Part shown: positions 50,889 to 59,749 of the stretch, piece after piece
Layout: the number at the start of each line of letters is the position of its first letter
How positions within the stretch are numbered: the first letter of the stretch is position 1
DNA from: Glaciecola sp964195425
Lineage (GTDB): Bacteria; Pseudomonadota; Gammaproteobacteria; Enterobacterales; Alteromonadaceae
Assembly (NCBI GenBank): GCA_964195425.1
Contig: CAXMOM010000043.1
Location: 124,001-188,000, forward strand
DNA: 64,000 nt
Direction: 5' to 3'
The notes under the pieces: generated by a model
Told to the model about the DNA's origin: nothing
Database searches by the model: none
Seen by the model: the letters and a program-made list of their open reading frames with translations, nothing else
Made by a program: the position numbers and the translations under genes

Positions 50889-52502
50889 TTGTCGAATAAC
50901 AATTTACATAATAATTCCCCCAGCAGCGCTGACGGTGTTAACCAAAGTGGTTGGTTTTCTCGTTTTTTAGCAACTGTTGAGTGGCTAGGTAATTTATTGC
51001 CCCATCCGATTACTTTATTTGCTTCGCTAGCAATTTTCATTTTGATACTAAGCGGAATTTTAGGCTACTTTGATGTAAGCGTTATGGATCCGCGCCCCCT
51101 TGGCGCAAAAGGCCGTGAGGCCGATGGTATAATTGAGGTCATCTCATTACTAAATGCAGACGGACTTCGGCAAATCGTTACGGGCTTAGTCACTAACTTT
51201 ACTGGTTTTGCGCCTTTAGGTACCGTGCTTGTGGCGCTACTTGGGGTTTCGTTGGCAGAGCACTCCGGTTTGTTAAGCACCATTATGCGTTCAATGGTTA
51301 TGAACGCCTCGCCGCGTATGGTAACGGTGGTTATTGTATTTGCTGGGGTGGTTTCTAATACTGCTTCTGAACTAGGGTACGTGGTAATGATTCCACTGGC
51401 CGCGATGATATTTCATTCATTGGGCCGCCATCCTATTGCTGGCTTAGCAGCGGCTTTTGCGGGTGTATCAGCAGGCTACAGCGCTAACTTATTTATTGGA
51501 ACGGTAGACCCACTGCTCGCTGGTTTCACGCAAAGTGCTGCACAAATTCTTGATCCTGAATATATGGTAAGCGCAGAAGTAAACTGGTACTTCATGATTA
51601 TAAGTACATTCTTGATTGCTGGCCTTGGTGCGTTTGTGACTGAAAAAATAGTTGAGCCTCGCTTAGGTAAATATAATCCAGAAGACGCTACTATAGATTT
51701 AGACAAGCAAGAGATAGGTGAAGTAACTGCCTTAGAAATAAAAGGAATGAAATGGGCTGGTGTTACATTTGTGGCATTATTAGGCCTGTTGGCATTAACA
51801 GTTGTCCCTGCTGATGGCGTACTGCGTAATCCTGAAACTGGGCTTATAGCAGGTTCGCCCTTCCTAAAAGGCATAGTAGTTTACATATTTGTTACCTTCG
51901 CTATTCCTGGCTTTGTTTATGGTAAAATTACCGGAAGTATGAAAAACGATCGCGACGTAATAGACGCTATGTCGAAATCTATGAGTTCAATGGGCTTGTA
52001 TATTGTACTGGTGTTTTTTGCGGCTCAATTTGTTGCTTTTTTCAAGTGGACTAATTTAGGCACGGTATTAGCGGTTAAAGGCGCGGCATTTTTACAAGCC
52101 ACCGGCTTTGATGGGCCAGAAGTTTTTGTTCTGTTTATTTTAATGTGCGGTTTAGTTAATTTATCGCTTGGCAGTGCGTCGGCGCAATGGGCCATTACAG
52201 CGCCTATTTTTGTACCTATGCTGATGCTGGTTGGTTACTCACCAGAAGTGATTCAGGCAGCCTACAGAATAGGAGATTCGGTGACTAATATTATAACCCC
52301 TATGATGAGTTACTTTGGGTTAATATTGGCTATTGGGGTAAAGTATAAAAAAGACTTAGGTATTGGCACCCTTATTGCGACCATGCTGCCATACACCATG
52401 GTGTTTACGGTAGGTTGGATAATTTTGTTTTACCTGTGGGTATTTGTATTTGCTTTGCCGGTAGGGCCAGGCGCACCTACCTTTTATCCTGCTGCAGGAT
52501 AG
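50889..52502 (+). CDS. AbgT-family transporter
   Basis: The 537-residue protein is a multi-helix inner-membrane carrier of the AbgT family. Conserved blocks include FATVEWLGNLLPHPITLF (here FLATVEWLGNLLPHPITLFA), SNTASELGYVVMIPLAA, AAFAGVSAGYSANLFIG, GSASAQWAITAPIFVPML and ITPMMSYFGLILA. Family members import p-aminobenzoyl-glutamate or export sulfonamide-like compounds; which applies here is not decidable. It starts with TTG at 50889, preceded by AAGAGG. No peptidase genes (abgA, abgB) are nearby, so folate-fragment salvage is not supported by context. Confidence 0.9.
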   Translation: MSNNNLHNNSPSSADGVNQSGWFSRFLATVEWLGNLLPHPITLFASLAIFILILSGILGYFDVSVMDPRPLGAKGREADGIIEVISLLNADGLRQIVTGLVTNFTGFAPLGTVLVALLGVSLAEHSGLLSTIMRSMVMNASPRMVTVVIVFAGVVSNTASELGYVVMIPLAAMIFHSLGRHPIAGLAAAFAGVSAGYSANLFIGTVDPLLAGFTQSAAQILDPEYMVSAEVNWYFMIISTFLIAGLGAFVTEKIVEPRLGKYNPEDATIDLDKQEIGEVTALEIKGMKWAGVTFVALLGLLALTVVPADGVLRNPETGLIAGSPFLKGIVVYIFVTFAIPGFVYGKITGSMKNDRDVIDAMSKSMSSMGLYIVLVFFAAQFVAFFKWTNLGTVLAVKGAAFLQATGFDGPEVFVLFILMCGLVNLSLGSASAQWAITAPIFVPMLMLVGYSPEVIQAAYRIGDSVTNIITPMMSYFGLILAIGVKYKKDLGIGTLIATMLPYTMVFTVGWIILFYLWVFVFALPVGPGAPTFYPAAG

Positions 52503-52526
52503 CAACTCGGGTATACAGGTTATGCA

Positions 52527-52572
52527 GGCAATGCTTTGTTACACTTTCATATAAATTTTATGAAGCATTGCC
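52527..52572. repeat. Ten-base inverted repeat after the AbgT gene
   Basis: GGCAATGCTT (52527-52536) pairs perfectly with AAGCATTGCC (52563-52572) across 26 bases of AT-rich loop. There is no T-run after it, so it may be a factor-dependent terminator or RNA-stabilising hairpin. Confidence 0.5.
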
Positions 52573-52645
52573 GTATTTCAATCAGTCCAAAACCGCATGG
52601 CCTGCGTACATTAACTAATATCTTTATTTTATCAAAAGTTGACCT

Positions 52646-53734
52646 ATGAAATATCAGTCACAGACTGGCTTTACCCACAAACAAGCTGACAAAATTGGCG
52701 TGCTTATCACTAATTTAGGTACCCCCCAAGCACCTACAAAACAAGCCGTAAAACCTTACCTAAAACAATTTTTATCCGATACGCGAGTGGTAGAATTACC
52801 GAAGATTATTTGGTGGTTTATATTAAACGGAATTATTTTGAATACGCGACCAAAACGATCTGCAGCTGCGTATGCAACAGTGTGGAGCGATGAAGGCTCG
52901 CCATTACTAGTGCACACCAAGAACCAAGCAAAAGGTTTAGCAAAACGTTTTGCAGAGACCTGGGGCGACGACGTTATGGTTCGTTATGCGATGCGCTATG
53001 GGCAGCCAAGTATTGATGGTGCGATTGAGTCACTGCTTAACGCAGGTGCTCGTAAAATTGTCGTATTGCCTTTGTATCCGCAGTACTGTGCGTCAACCAC
53101 AGGATCAACATTCGATGCAATTGCTAATGATTTTGTAAAACGTCGTTGGTTACCCGAGTTACGTTTTATTAATCAATATGTGGATAATCCTACCTATATT
53201 AAGTGTATTGCAGACACCATAAAGGCGCATTGGGAAAAACATGGCAGAGCAGACAAGCTCATGTTTTCATATCATGGCATTCCAAAAAAATATTTATTAA
53301 AAGGCGACCCTTATCATTGTCAATGCCATAAAACCACTCGCCTAGTAACAGAGTTGCTGGGTTTAAGTCCGAATGAATATATGACAAGCTTCCAGTCTCG
53401 TGTGGGTCTTGATGAGTGGCTTAAGCCTTATACAGACGACACTTTAAAAGCATTGCCAAGCCAAGGCGTGAAGTCGGTTCAAGTTATTTGCCCCGGCTTT
53501 TCCTCTGACTGCTTAGAGACTATTGAAGAAATTGGCGAAGAAAATCGCGAATATTTTGAAGAAAATGGAGGTGAAAGGTTCGAATATATTGCGTCTTTGA
53601 ATAGTGACGATGCTCACCTAGATATGCTATTTGAACTGCTGCAAAACAATATGCAAGGCTGGCAACCACAGCACACTGAAAATGAGTTTGAGCAACGAGG
53701 CGAACGCGCAAAAGAGATGGGAAGCGATACTTGA
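52646..53734 (+). CDS. hemH: Ferrochelatase
   Basis: The 362-residue protein inserts iron into protoporphyrin IX, the last step of haem synthesis. It has the N-terminal LITNLGTPQAPT, the catalytic histidine in MFSYHGIPKKYL, LPLYPQYCASTTGS and the glutamate-rich CPGFSSDCLETIEEIGEE. Cysteines in YHCQCHKTTR and the CPGFSSDC region could be cluster or structural ligands. Its stop overlaps the TTG start of the next gene, so both are coupled. hemE is about 30 kb away in the same window. Confidence 0.96.
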   Translation: MKYQSQTGFTHKQADKIGVLITNLGTPQAPTKQAVKPYLKQFLSDTRVVELPKIIWWFILNGIILNTRPKRSAAAYATVWSDEGSPLLVHTKNQAKGLAKRFAETWGDDVMVRYAMRYGQPSIDGAIESLLNAGARKIVVLPLYPQYCASTTGSTFDAIANDFVKRRWLPELRFINQYVDNPTYIKCIADTIKAHWEKHGRADKLMFSYHGIPKKYLLKGDPYHCQCHKTTRLVTELLGLSPNEYMTSFQSRVGLDEWLKPYTDDTLKALPSQGVKSVQVICPGFSSDCLETIEEIGEENREYFEENGGERFEYIASLNSDDAHLDMLFELLQNNMQGWQPQHTENEFEQRGERAKEMGSDT

Positions 53735-54279
53735 ATCAAGAGAAACCGACACAAACAAACGAACCGGTGAGCTCTGAAAAAGACCTTGTTGGCGTGTCGG
53801 TAAACGAAGTGAACACCTATAAGCCAATTGCTATTAATATGCCTGAGCTTGAGATTGATGAGAACTTTAGAGCGCCAGATGAACTTTTGCAAGCACAGTC
53901 ATTAGCAAACTTGCTAGATACGGCGGTTAAACTACCGTTTATTAATTTTAGAGTGGGCTTAGATTTTTTAGTGGGCTTAATCCCCGGAATCGGAGATTCC
54001 ATTATGCTACTGGCGTCGCTACGAATTGTTTATTTGGGCCATAAGATTGGAGTGCCAAACGCACTTAAGTATAAAATGGTACGAAATTCGATTATCGATT
54101 ACTGTTTAGGTTTTGTGCCTATTTTAGGTGATATTTTGGATATGTTTTTCAAAGGCAACCTGCGTAACGTACGCATTGTGGAAACGTGGTGGGTATCACA
54201 AAACAAAGCGCAAATTGATGCTCTGGCTAAGCGGCAGTTAGACGCTTGGCAAAAACAACAAGATGACCAAGAGATATAG
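53731..54279 (+). CDS. DUF4112 membrane protein
   Basis: The 182-residue protein has a charged start, then the DUF4112 core: LANLLDTAVKLPFINF, GLDFLVGLIPGIGDSIMLLA (helix), CLGFVPILGDILDMFFKGN (helix) and ETWW near the end. The repeated PGIGD/PILGD motif is typical. Function is unknown. The start is TTG at 53731 overlapping the hemH stop in TTGA; no ATG gives a better start with an intact core. It is convergent with the DUF2237 gene, one base apart. Confidence 0.8.
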   Translation: MNQEKPTQTNEPVSSEKDLVGVSVNEVNTYKPIAINMPELEIDENFRAPDELLQAQSLANLLDTAVKLPFINFRVGLDFLVGLIPGIGDSIMLLASLRIVYLGHKIGVPNALKYKMVRNSIIDYCLGFVPILGDILDMFFKGNLRNVRIVETWWVSQNKAQIDALAKRQLDAWQKQQDDQEI

Positions 54280-54280
54280 T

Positions 54281-54643
54281 TTAGGACTTATACTCATAAG
54301 ATTTGAGTACTTCTAAAGAAACCACGTCCAATGCTTTTTTGTTAGTGGCCTCCAGTACTATTGGTGGGGCAACATTTGCAGCAATAGAGTGATACCAACG
54401 AATAGCACACAAGCACCACTTGTCGCCTGCTTTTAGGCCCGCAAAATCGTACATAGGATTCGGGCTAATTAAGTCGTTGCCTTGGGCTTTAGAAAATTGT
54501 AAAAATTCGTTTGTCATGATGGCGCAAACGCTATGGTTGCCAACGTCGGATTCAGGAACATAGCAAAAGCCTTCGCGGGTGTAACCTGTATTGCCGCAGC
54601 ATAGCTGCAAGCGTGTGCCTAACACATTATATTGATTGGCCAT
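54281..54643 (-). CDS. DUF2237 family protein
   Basis: The start at 54643 (MANQYNVLGTRLQLCCGN) follows AAGGT, fits family members that begin near NVLG, and is preferred to the upstream in-frame ATG at 54700. The 120-residue protein has GYTREGFCYVPESDVGNH, SPNPMYDFAGLKAGDKWCLC and a WxxA-type segment (IRWYHSIAANVAPPIVLEAT), the DUF2237 pattern with five conserved cysteines. The cysteine count suggests metal binding; function is unknown. Confidence 0.8.
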   Translation of the reverse strand: MANQYNVLGTRLQLCCGNTGYTREGFCYVPESDVGNHSVCAIMTNEFLQFSKAQGNDLISPNPMYDFAGLKAGDKWCLCAIRWYHSIAANVAPPIVLEATNKKALDVVSLEVLKSYEYKS

Positions 54644-54773
54644 ACGATACCTTTTTTGGTTGATTGCCTTTGTAAATGTTATTGTTAGATTATACGCCAT
54701 AATTAAACTGCTGTTTAGCGATTTAGTCAGTAGTTGTTTGTAACATAATTAAATTGAGATTAGTGAATAGACA

Positions 54774-55580
54774 ATGTTAGACAAAAGTATGCTTAGCTCC
54801 TTAAAAAATAATTCGCCAAAAGGCGAAGAAGCTGCCGGCAATTATAGCCCGCAAGAAATTACTAAATTTGATGCATTGGCAGAAAATTGGTGGGATCCTA
54901 ATGGCCAGTACAAAACGGCTTTAGAGTTTAATAGAGCACGAGTTGAATATTTCATCACCCAAATATGCGATTTTTATAAGCTTGATGCAAAGGCCGACAA
55001 ACCACTGAAAGGTTTACGTATCTTAGATGTAGGCTGTGGCGGTGGCTTGGTGTGTGAGCCCCTTGCGCAAGCAGGCGCAGAGGTGACGGGTATTGATGTA
55101 AGCGAAATGAGTATTGAGGTAGCCAAGCGACATGCAAATATGTCAAAGCTAGACATCACATATATCCATGAACATGCGCAGAACTTTATTCAAAACAATG
55201 AAACGCCATTTGATGTAGTCGTTAACGCCGAAGTGATTGAGCATGTACCTAACCAAAAAGAATTAGTTGGGCACTGCGGAAAACTTTGTAAGGTAGGCGG
55301 TTGCGTGATTATGGCAACGCTTAATCGTACTATTAAATCATTGTTTGTTGGCATTATTGGCGCTGAATATATTATGCGTTATTTGCCAATAGGCACTCAC
55401 AGCTGGCATTTGTTTGTGACACCTTTTGAGCTTAATAGCATGGGCTCTATAGCGCGGATGAAACTGATAGCTGAAACTGGTATGTCATACAATTTGCTTA
55501 GTAAACGCTGGCGCCTAAGTAAAAGCTTGGCTGTTAACTATGTACAGGTTTATGAAAAGCTTGGCAGTATTCGAGGATAA
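54774..55580 (+). CDS. ubiG: Ubiquinone biosynthesis O-methyltransferase
   Basis: The 268-residue protein performs both O-methylation steps of ubiquinone synthesis using S-adenosylmethionine. SAM motif I is ILDVGCGGGLVCEPLAQAG, preceded by KFDALAENWWDPNGQYKTAL, a UbiG hallmark. VVNAEVIEHVPNQKE and IMATLNRT follow. The N-terminus is about 20 residues longer than E. coli UbiG. Confidence 0.95.
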   Translation: MLDKSMLSSLKNNSPKGEEAAGNYSPQEITKFDALAENWWDPNGQYKTALEFNRARVEYFITQICDFYKLDAKADKPLKGLRILDVGCGGGLVCEPLAQAGAEVTGIDVSEMSIEVAKRHANMSKLDITYIHEHAQNFIQNNETPFDVVVNAEVIEHVPNQKELVGHCGKLCKVGGCVIMATLNRTIKSLFVGIIGAEYIMRYLPIGTHSWHLFVTPFELNSMGSIARMKLIAETGMSYNLLSKRWRLSKSLAVNYVQVYEKLGSIRG

Positions 55581-55632
55581 GTATTGACCACATTGGGCTT
55601 ATCAAATAGAGCACCATAAAAGAAGGTAATTG

Positions 55633-55667
55633 GTCTGATGGAATTCGACCTTGTATGCTCATCAGAC
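55633..55667. repeat. Inverted repeat in the leader of the glutathione transferase gene
   Basis: GTCTGATG (55633-55640) pairs with CATCAGAC (55660-55667) across 19 bases, ending 23 bases before the ATG at 55691. It has no T-run, so an operator or leader hairpin is possible. Confidence 0.4.
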
Positions 55668-55690
55668 ACAATAGCGAGAAAGGCAATTCC

Positions 55691-56299
55691 ATGAGAATTT
55701 ATGATACTAAAACTGCACCCACCCCCCGCCGTGTTAGAATATTTTTAGCTGAAAAAGGCATTGATATAGAGTATGTACAAGTAGACTTGGCTAAAGGCGA
55801 AAATTTGTCGCCAGCAATGCGCGCGAAAAACCCTATTGGTAAAATACCGGTACTTGAGTTAGACGATGGTAATTGTATTGGTGAAAGTGATGCGATATGT
55901 TTATATTTTGAAACCCTTCACCCTGAGCCGCCGCTAATGGGCGTAACAGCGCTTGAAAAAGGCACTATTGCCATGTGGCAGCGACAAATAGAACTGTGCT
56001 TATTTAACCAAATAGGTATGTGCTTTCAACATACTTCAGGCTACTTTAAAGACCGTATGACGCCGGTACCTGAATTTGGCAAAGTATCTGGCATTAATGC
56101 CAGCCGGTATTTACGTGTGCTTGAAAAAAGACTTTCTGACAACGAATTTATGGCTGGAGACAGCTTCAGTATTGCCGATATTACTGCATTTTGTTCGATA
56201 GACTTTGCTCGCGTAGTCGATATTCGTATAAGCGACGATCAGGTCAACCTTCAGCGCTGGTACAAGAAAATGAATGAGAGACCTTCGGCAAAGGCGTAA
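55691..56299 (+). CDS. Glutathione S-transferase family protein
   Basis: The ATG at 55691 was chosen because the sequence then starts MRIYDTKTAPTPRRVRIFLA, a typical thioredoxin-fold beginning, with GAAAGG nearby; an ATG at 55655 would add 12 unlikely residues. The 202-residue protein has the cis-proline region NPIGKIPVLELDDG and ESDAICLYFE, and a helical C-terminal domain with FSIADITAFCSIDFARVV. The active-site residue is probably Thr9 or Thr11/Ser-type rather than a clear Cys. It conjugates or reduces with glutathione; the substrate is unknown. It is convergent with the ligase gene, four bases apart. Confidence 0.88.
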   Translation: MRIYDTKTAPTPRRVRIFLAEKGIDIEYVQVDLAKGENLSPAMRAKNPIGKIPVLELDDGNCIGESDAICLYFETLHPEPPLMGVTALEKGTIAMWQRQIELCLFNQIGMCFQHTSGYFKDRMTPVPEFGKVSGINASRYLRVLEKRLSDNEFMAGDSFSIADITAFCSIDFARVVDIRISDDQVNLQRWYKKMNERPSAKA

Positions 56300-56303
56300 T
56301 CGC

Positions 56304-57995
56304 TTATTCAATCATGTCAATCAAGGTTGTTAGCTGGTCGGCCTCGTTTGCAGGTTTGTCCCATCTTATTCGATGAATACGCGGAAAGCGCAGGGCTACT
56401 GTAGACTTATGGCGATTTGATGGTGCGACAGCATCAAAAGCTATTTCAAAGACGAGTTCTTTGTTCACTTCTTTAACTGGGCCAAAGCGACCAACAGTGT
56501 TGCGTCTTACCCACGTATCTAGTTTTTTAAGTTCTTCGTCTGTAAAGCCAGAATATGCTTTGCCAATGGGAAGCAATATCTCATTTTGCCAACAACCAAA
56601 GGTAAAGTCAGAATAAAAGCTAGAGCGCTTACCGTGTCCGCGCTGAGCATACATAATAACGGCATCTATAAGCTTTGGGTCACGCTTTAACTTAAACCAC
56701 TGCCCTTTGGGTCTGCCGGCAACATATGCCGCGTTTTTGCGCTTAATCATAATGCCTTCGATGTAACCATTGGATAGTTTGCTTGCTCGCTCTTTTAAAC
56801 GCGTTAAGTCATTTGAACTTTTGAATGCAAGTTGCTCTGAGGGAAATAGATTCAGCTCAGTATCGGGCTTTTCTTTGGCTATTTTGTGCTCGTTATTAAA
56901 AAGTGCGGCAATTTTGGCAGAACGAACCGATAGGGCTTGTTCGCGTAAATCCTCATCTCCAATTTGCAATGCGTCATAAATAATTAAACCCACCGGAATT
57001 AAACTCATCAGTGCCTTGCTTGGTTTCTTCCTATTTAGGCGCTGTTGAAGTTGGTTAAAACTAGCAATATGAGCATAGGTTTGATGTGTATTAGGGGACA
57101 ACTCTGCAGAAACCGAAGGATGTAAAGCAACCAGTTCACCATCAAAACGGCCCTCGAGATTTGCCGCTTCTACCGTACTCACTAAGTCGGGAAAACTAGC
57201 TGAAATATTATCTCCAGTCCTACTAAATACAGCGGTTCCAGTATGGTTGCTCACCAGTTGTGCGCGAATGCCATCAAACTTCCATTCAGCTTGCCATTCG
57301 TCTTCAGTTATACCAGTGAGTGTGCTTTCGTCAATAGGGTGTGCGAGCATTACCGGTTGAAAGGTTAGCTTGTTGCTAATGTCGGGCATTCCCGCTTTGC
57401 CTTCAATCCATGCCAGTAGATCGGTGTAAGGCGGCTCAACTCCATGCCAAACGCGCTCTATGTCTTCTACGGTAATTTCAGGATTATATTTAGCGCCATA
57501 TTCGGCTAATATCTTTTTCATAAAGCGCGCCGACACCCCAATGCGCAGCCCCCGTGTGCCTAATTTGAGTAAGGCCCAGCGCTGTGTAGGTGTCATAATA
57601 TTTAGTAAACTTACTAAATATGGTTTTATAGATTGTTTAGGTAAGGTTGAAAACTGGGAAACTACTTCATCTAAACTGGGCAGAGATAGTTCGCTGCCTT
57701 TTATGAGGGTGCTAGCATTTAGCGTAGTAGACCATAAGTGCGCAACGGTCTCGCTCATTTCGCCCACATAATCGTAGCTAAGGTCAAAAAGTGCAGGGTC
57801 GACGCGTTCTACAATAAGTTCTTTGACGGTTCGGCGCTTAAAAAACTCAAAGCTTAAGGTGCCGGCAATAGCGCCAATCGCCCAGCCTCTGTCTGGACTT
57901 GGAGTATTGACAAGATATTCGAGTAATAACTCGGTTTTTGCATTATTGCTATTTAGATAATAGAGATTATCGACAAGGTCTGCGAAGGCTTTCAT
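56304..57995 (-). CDS. ATP-dependent DNA ligase (bacterial LigC/LigB-type with N-terminal domain)
   Basis: The 563-residue protein has an N-terminal DNA-binding region (about 1-200), an adenylation domain and an OB domain. The adenylated lysine is Lys239 in EWKFDGIRAQL; SRTGDNIS, GRFDGEL, GIMIKRKNAAY and QWFKLKRDPK are the other nucleotidyltransferase motifs. It overlaps the exonuclease gene by four bases. In many bacteria a ligase of this type and an MBL-fold exonuclease occur with an Lhr-like helicase and a phosphoesterase as a repair module; only two members are present here. A role in DNA strand-break repair is likely by family. Confidence 0.9.
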   Translation of the reverse strand: MKAFADLVDNLYYLNSNNAKTELLLEYLVNTPSPDRGWAIGAIAGTLSFEFFKRRTVKELIVERVDPALFDLSYDYVGEMSETVAHLWSTTLNASTLIKGSELSLPSLDEVVSQFSTLPKQSIKPYLVSLLNIMTPTQRWALLKLGTRGLRIGVSARFMKKILAEYGAKYNPEITVEDIERVWHGVEPPYTDLLAWIEGKAGMPDISNKLTFQPVMLAHPIDESTLTGITEDEWQAEWKFDGIRAQLVSNHTGTAVFSRTGDNISASFPDLVSTVEAANLEGRFDGELVALHPSVSAELSPNTHQTYAHIASFNQLQQRLNRKKPSKALMSLIPVGLIIYDALQIGDEDLREQALSVRSAKIAALFNNEHKIAKEKPDTELNLFPSEQLAFKSSNDLTRLKERASKLSNGYIEGIMIKRKNAAYVAGRPKGQWFKLKRDPKLIDAVIMYAQRGHGKRSSFYSDFTFGCWQNEILLPIGKAYSGFTDEELKKLDTWVRRNTVGRFGPVKEVNKELVFEIAFDAVAPSNRHKSTVALRFPRIHRIRWDKPANEADQLTTLIDMIE

Positions 57996-59077
57996 GGGTG
58001 TTGACTCGAACCTTTACTAGCGGCTTTTCCTTCGGCACTAGCAGAAACAAGAGGGGCGTTGTTTGTGTTTTCTTCGTCGCCATCACCGTAGCCTATCAAA
58101 CGTAAAGCCTTTGCTTTATATCCCATTTTCTGCGCTTGATGCACCAGCGCTTGCTCGCGACCGTGGGTCACCCACACTTCTTTGGGGTTTACTTGCTTTA
58201 TTGTGGTGATTAAATCTTGCCAGTCGCTGTGATCAGAAATAATAAGGGGCAGTTCGGCGCGTCTTTGTTTGCTTCTTGCTCGTATTTGCATCCAGCCTGA
58301 GGCCATTGATGTGATGACATTGGGCAACTTTCGTGACCATCTATCACTAAGGGCAGAGGGCGGTGCTAATACTATTTCACCTTTTAGTACCGATAAGTCG
58401 GGCAAGTTAGCCACTTCAATAACTTCTCCTAACTCAATGCCATGACGCTCATATAGGGCGCATAAATTAACCAGAGCCCCATGAATATACACGGGCTTGT
58501 GATAGCCTAATTGCCGTAAGGCAATTAGTAATCGCTGGCACTTACCCAGAGCATAAACGCCAACCACGTGACAAGAATCGGGCAAGCGGGCTAGTGATGA
58601 CAGCAACTTTTGGGTTTCATCTTCAATGGGCGGATGCTGAAATACAGGTAAGCCAAACGTCGCTTCGGTTACAAATACATCGCAGGCAATGGGTACAAAA
58701 GGCTCACATGTTGGGTCAGCTTGACGCTTAAAGTCGCCAGTATGCACAAGGCGCTTGCCTTTATATTCTATTAATACCTGTGCCGAGCCTAAAATATGTC
58801 CAGCGGGGTATAAGGTTAATTCGCCTTCGTGTAGCTTTATTGTTTGTTCATAGGCTAGGGTATGGGTATGCACAGCATGGTCCTCGCCGTAGCGCACGCG
58901 CATAATGTCGAGCGTTTGCGCAGTCGCATATACATGGGTATGACCGGCGCGCGCATGGTCAGCATGAGCATGCGTAATAATTGCATGTTCTACTGGCTGC
59001 ATGGGGTCTATATAAGCATTTACGGCCTTGCAGTAGAGACCTTTTTCGTCTGTTTTTATCCAGGATTCTGGGTGCAC
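57992..59077 (-). CDS. Ligase-associated MBL-fold DNA exonuclease
   Basis: The 361-residue protein is a metallo-beta-lactamase-fold nuclease of the SNM1/Artemis-like kind. The metal motif HxHxDH is His36-His38-Asp40-His41 in ITHAHADHARAG, followed by VHTGDFKRQADPTCEPF and FVTEATFGLPVF, then SDHSDWQDL and VWVTHGREQ. It is coupled to the DNA ligase by a four-base overlap (ATGA). By family it trims 5' ends before ligation. No helicase or phosphoesterase gene is adjacent. Confidence 0.9.
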   Translation of the reverse strand: MHPESWIKTDEKGLYCKAVNAYIDPMQPVEHAIITHAHADHARAGHTHVYATAQTLDIMRVRYGEDHAVHTHTLAYEQTIKLHEGELTLYPAGHILGSAQVLIEYKGKRLVHTGDFKRQADPTCEPFVPIACDVFVTEATFGLPVFQHPPIEDETQKLLSSLARLPDSCHVVGVYALGKCQRLLIALRQLGYHKPVYIHGALVNLCALYERHGIELGEVIEVANLPDLSVLKGEIVLAPPSALSDRWSRKLPNVITSMASGWMQIRARSKQRRAELPLIISDHSDWQDLITTIKQVNPKEVWVTHGREQALVHQAQKMGYKAKALRLIGYGDGDEENTNNAPLVSASAEGKAASKGSSQHP

Positions 59078-59157
59078 GCTTTATTTTCAGTATAGTAGAA
59101 ATTTGTAGTTTCTACGTAGCCAGCCATAAATTTGTTTACTCTTTGGCAAACTATTAT

Positions 59158-59622
59158 TTATAAGTGTTCAAGGGGCAATGCAGTTGAATACTTTATCTTT
59201 TCCATAGCAAAACTCGAAGTTACATCTTGTAAGTCGATACCCGCAACAAAGCGTTTATAAAAGGTGTCAAAACTAGCCATGTCGGGGACTTGCACTTTCA
59301 GTAGGTAGTCATACTCGCCGCTCATGCGGTAAAATTCTGTTACTTGAGCAAATGAGTCTGCGTGCTTGGCAAACTTATCAAGCCAAGCTTTGTCGTGCTT
59401 AGCTGCTTTTACCTGCACAAATACAGTCATATGAAGTCCTAATTTTTCTGGGCTTAATAAGGCTACACGTTTTTTGATGACTCCTTTTTCTTCTAATATT
59501 TGGATACGTCGCCAGCATGGCGATACGCTTAGCCCTACTTGTGCAGCAATTGCAGCAATGGGTGTAGTGGCGTTAGTTTGTAAGCAAGCCAATATGGCCT
59601 TATCAATTTTATCAAATTCCAA
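59158..59622 (-). CDS. Lrp/AsnC-family transcription regulator
   Basis: The 154-residue protein has an N-terminal helix-turn-helix (about 5-50; IDKAILACLQTNATTPIAAI and VGLSVSPCWRRIQILEEKGV) and a C-terminal RAM domain (about 65-150; YRMSGEYDYLLKVQVPDMA). It binds DNA as an amino-acid-responsive oligomer. It is divergent from two genes for sulfur amino-acid PLP enzymes, separated by 127 bases, so it probably controls them. The ligand is inferred to be an amino acid such as methionine, cysteine or cystathionine. Confidence 0.92.
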   Translation of the reverse strand: MEFDKIDKAILACLQTNATTPIAAIAAQVGLSVSPCWRRIQILEEKGVIKKRVALLSPEKLGLHMTVFVQVKAAKHDKAWLDKFAKHADSFAQVTEFYRMSGEYDYLLKVQVPDMASFDTFYKRFVAGIDLQDVTSSFAMEKIKYSTALPLEHL

Positions 59623-59749
59623 TTTAGACTCATATTTTAGAATTATTTTCTAAAATATAACGTTTATAAAAACTATTTGCGAATATTTTTCTAGTTGTGA
59701 CATGTAACCATTGCTGTATGAAGATTATCAACAATAGAGAGCAGTATTC

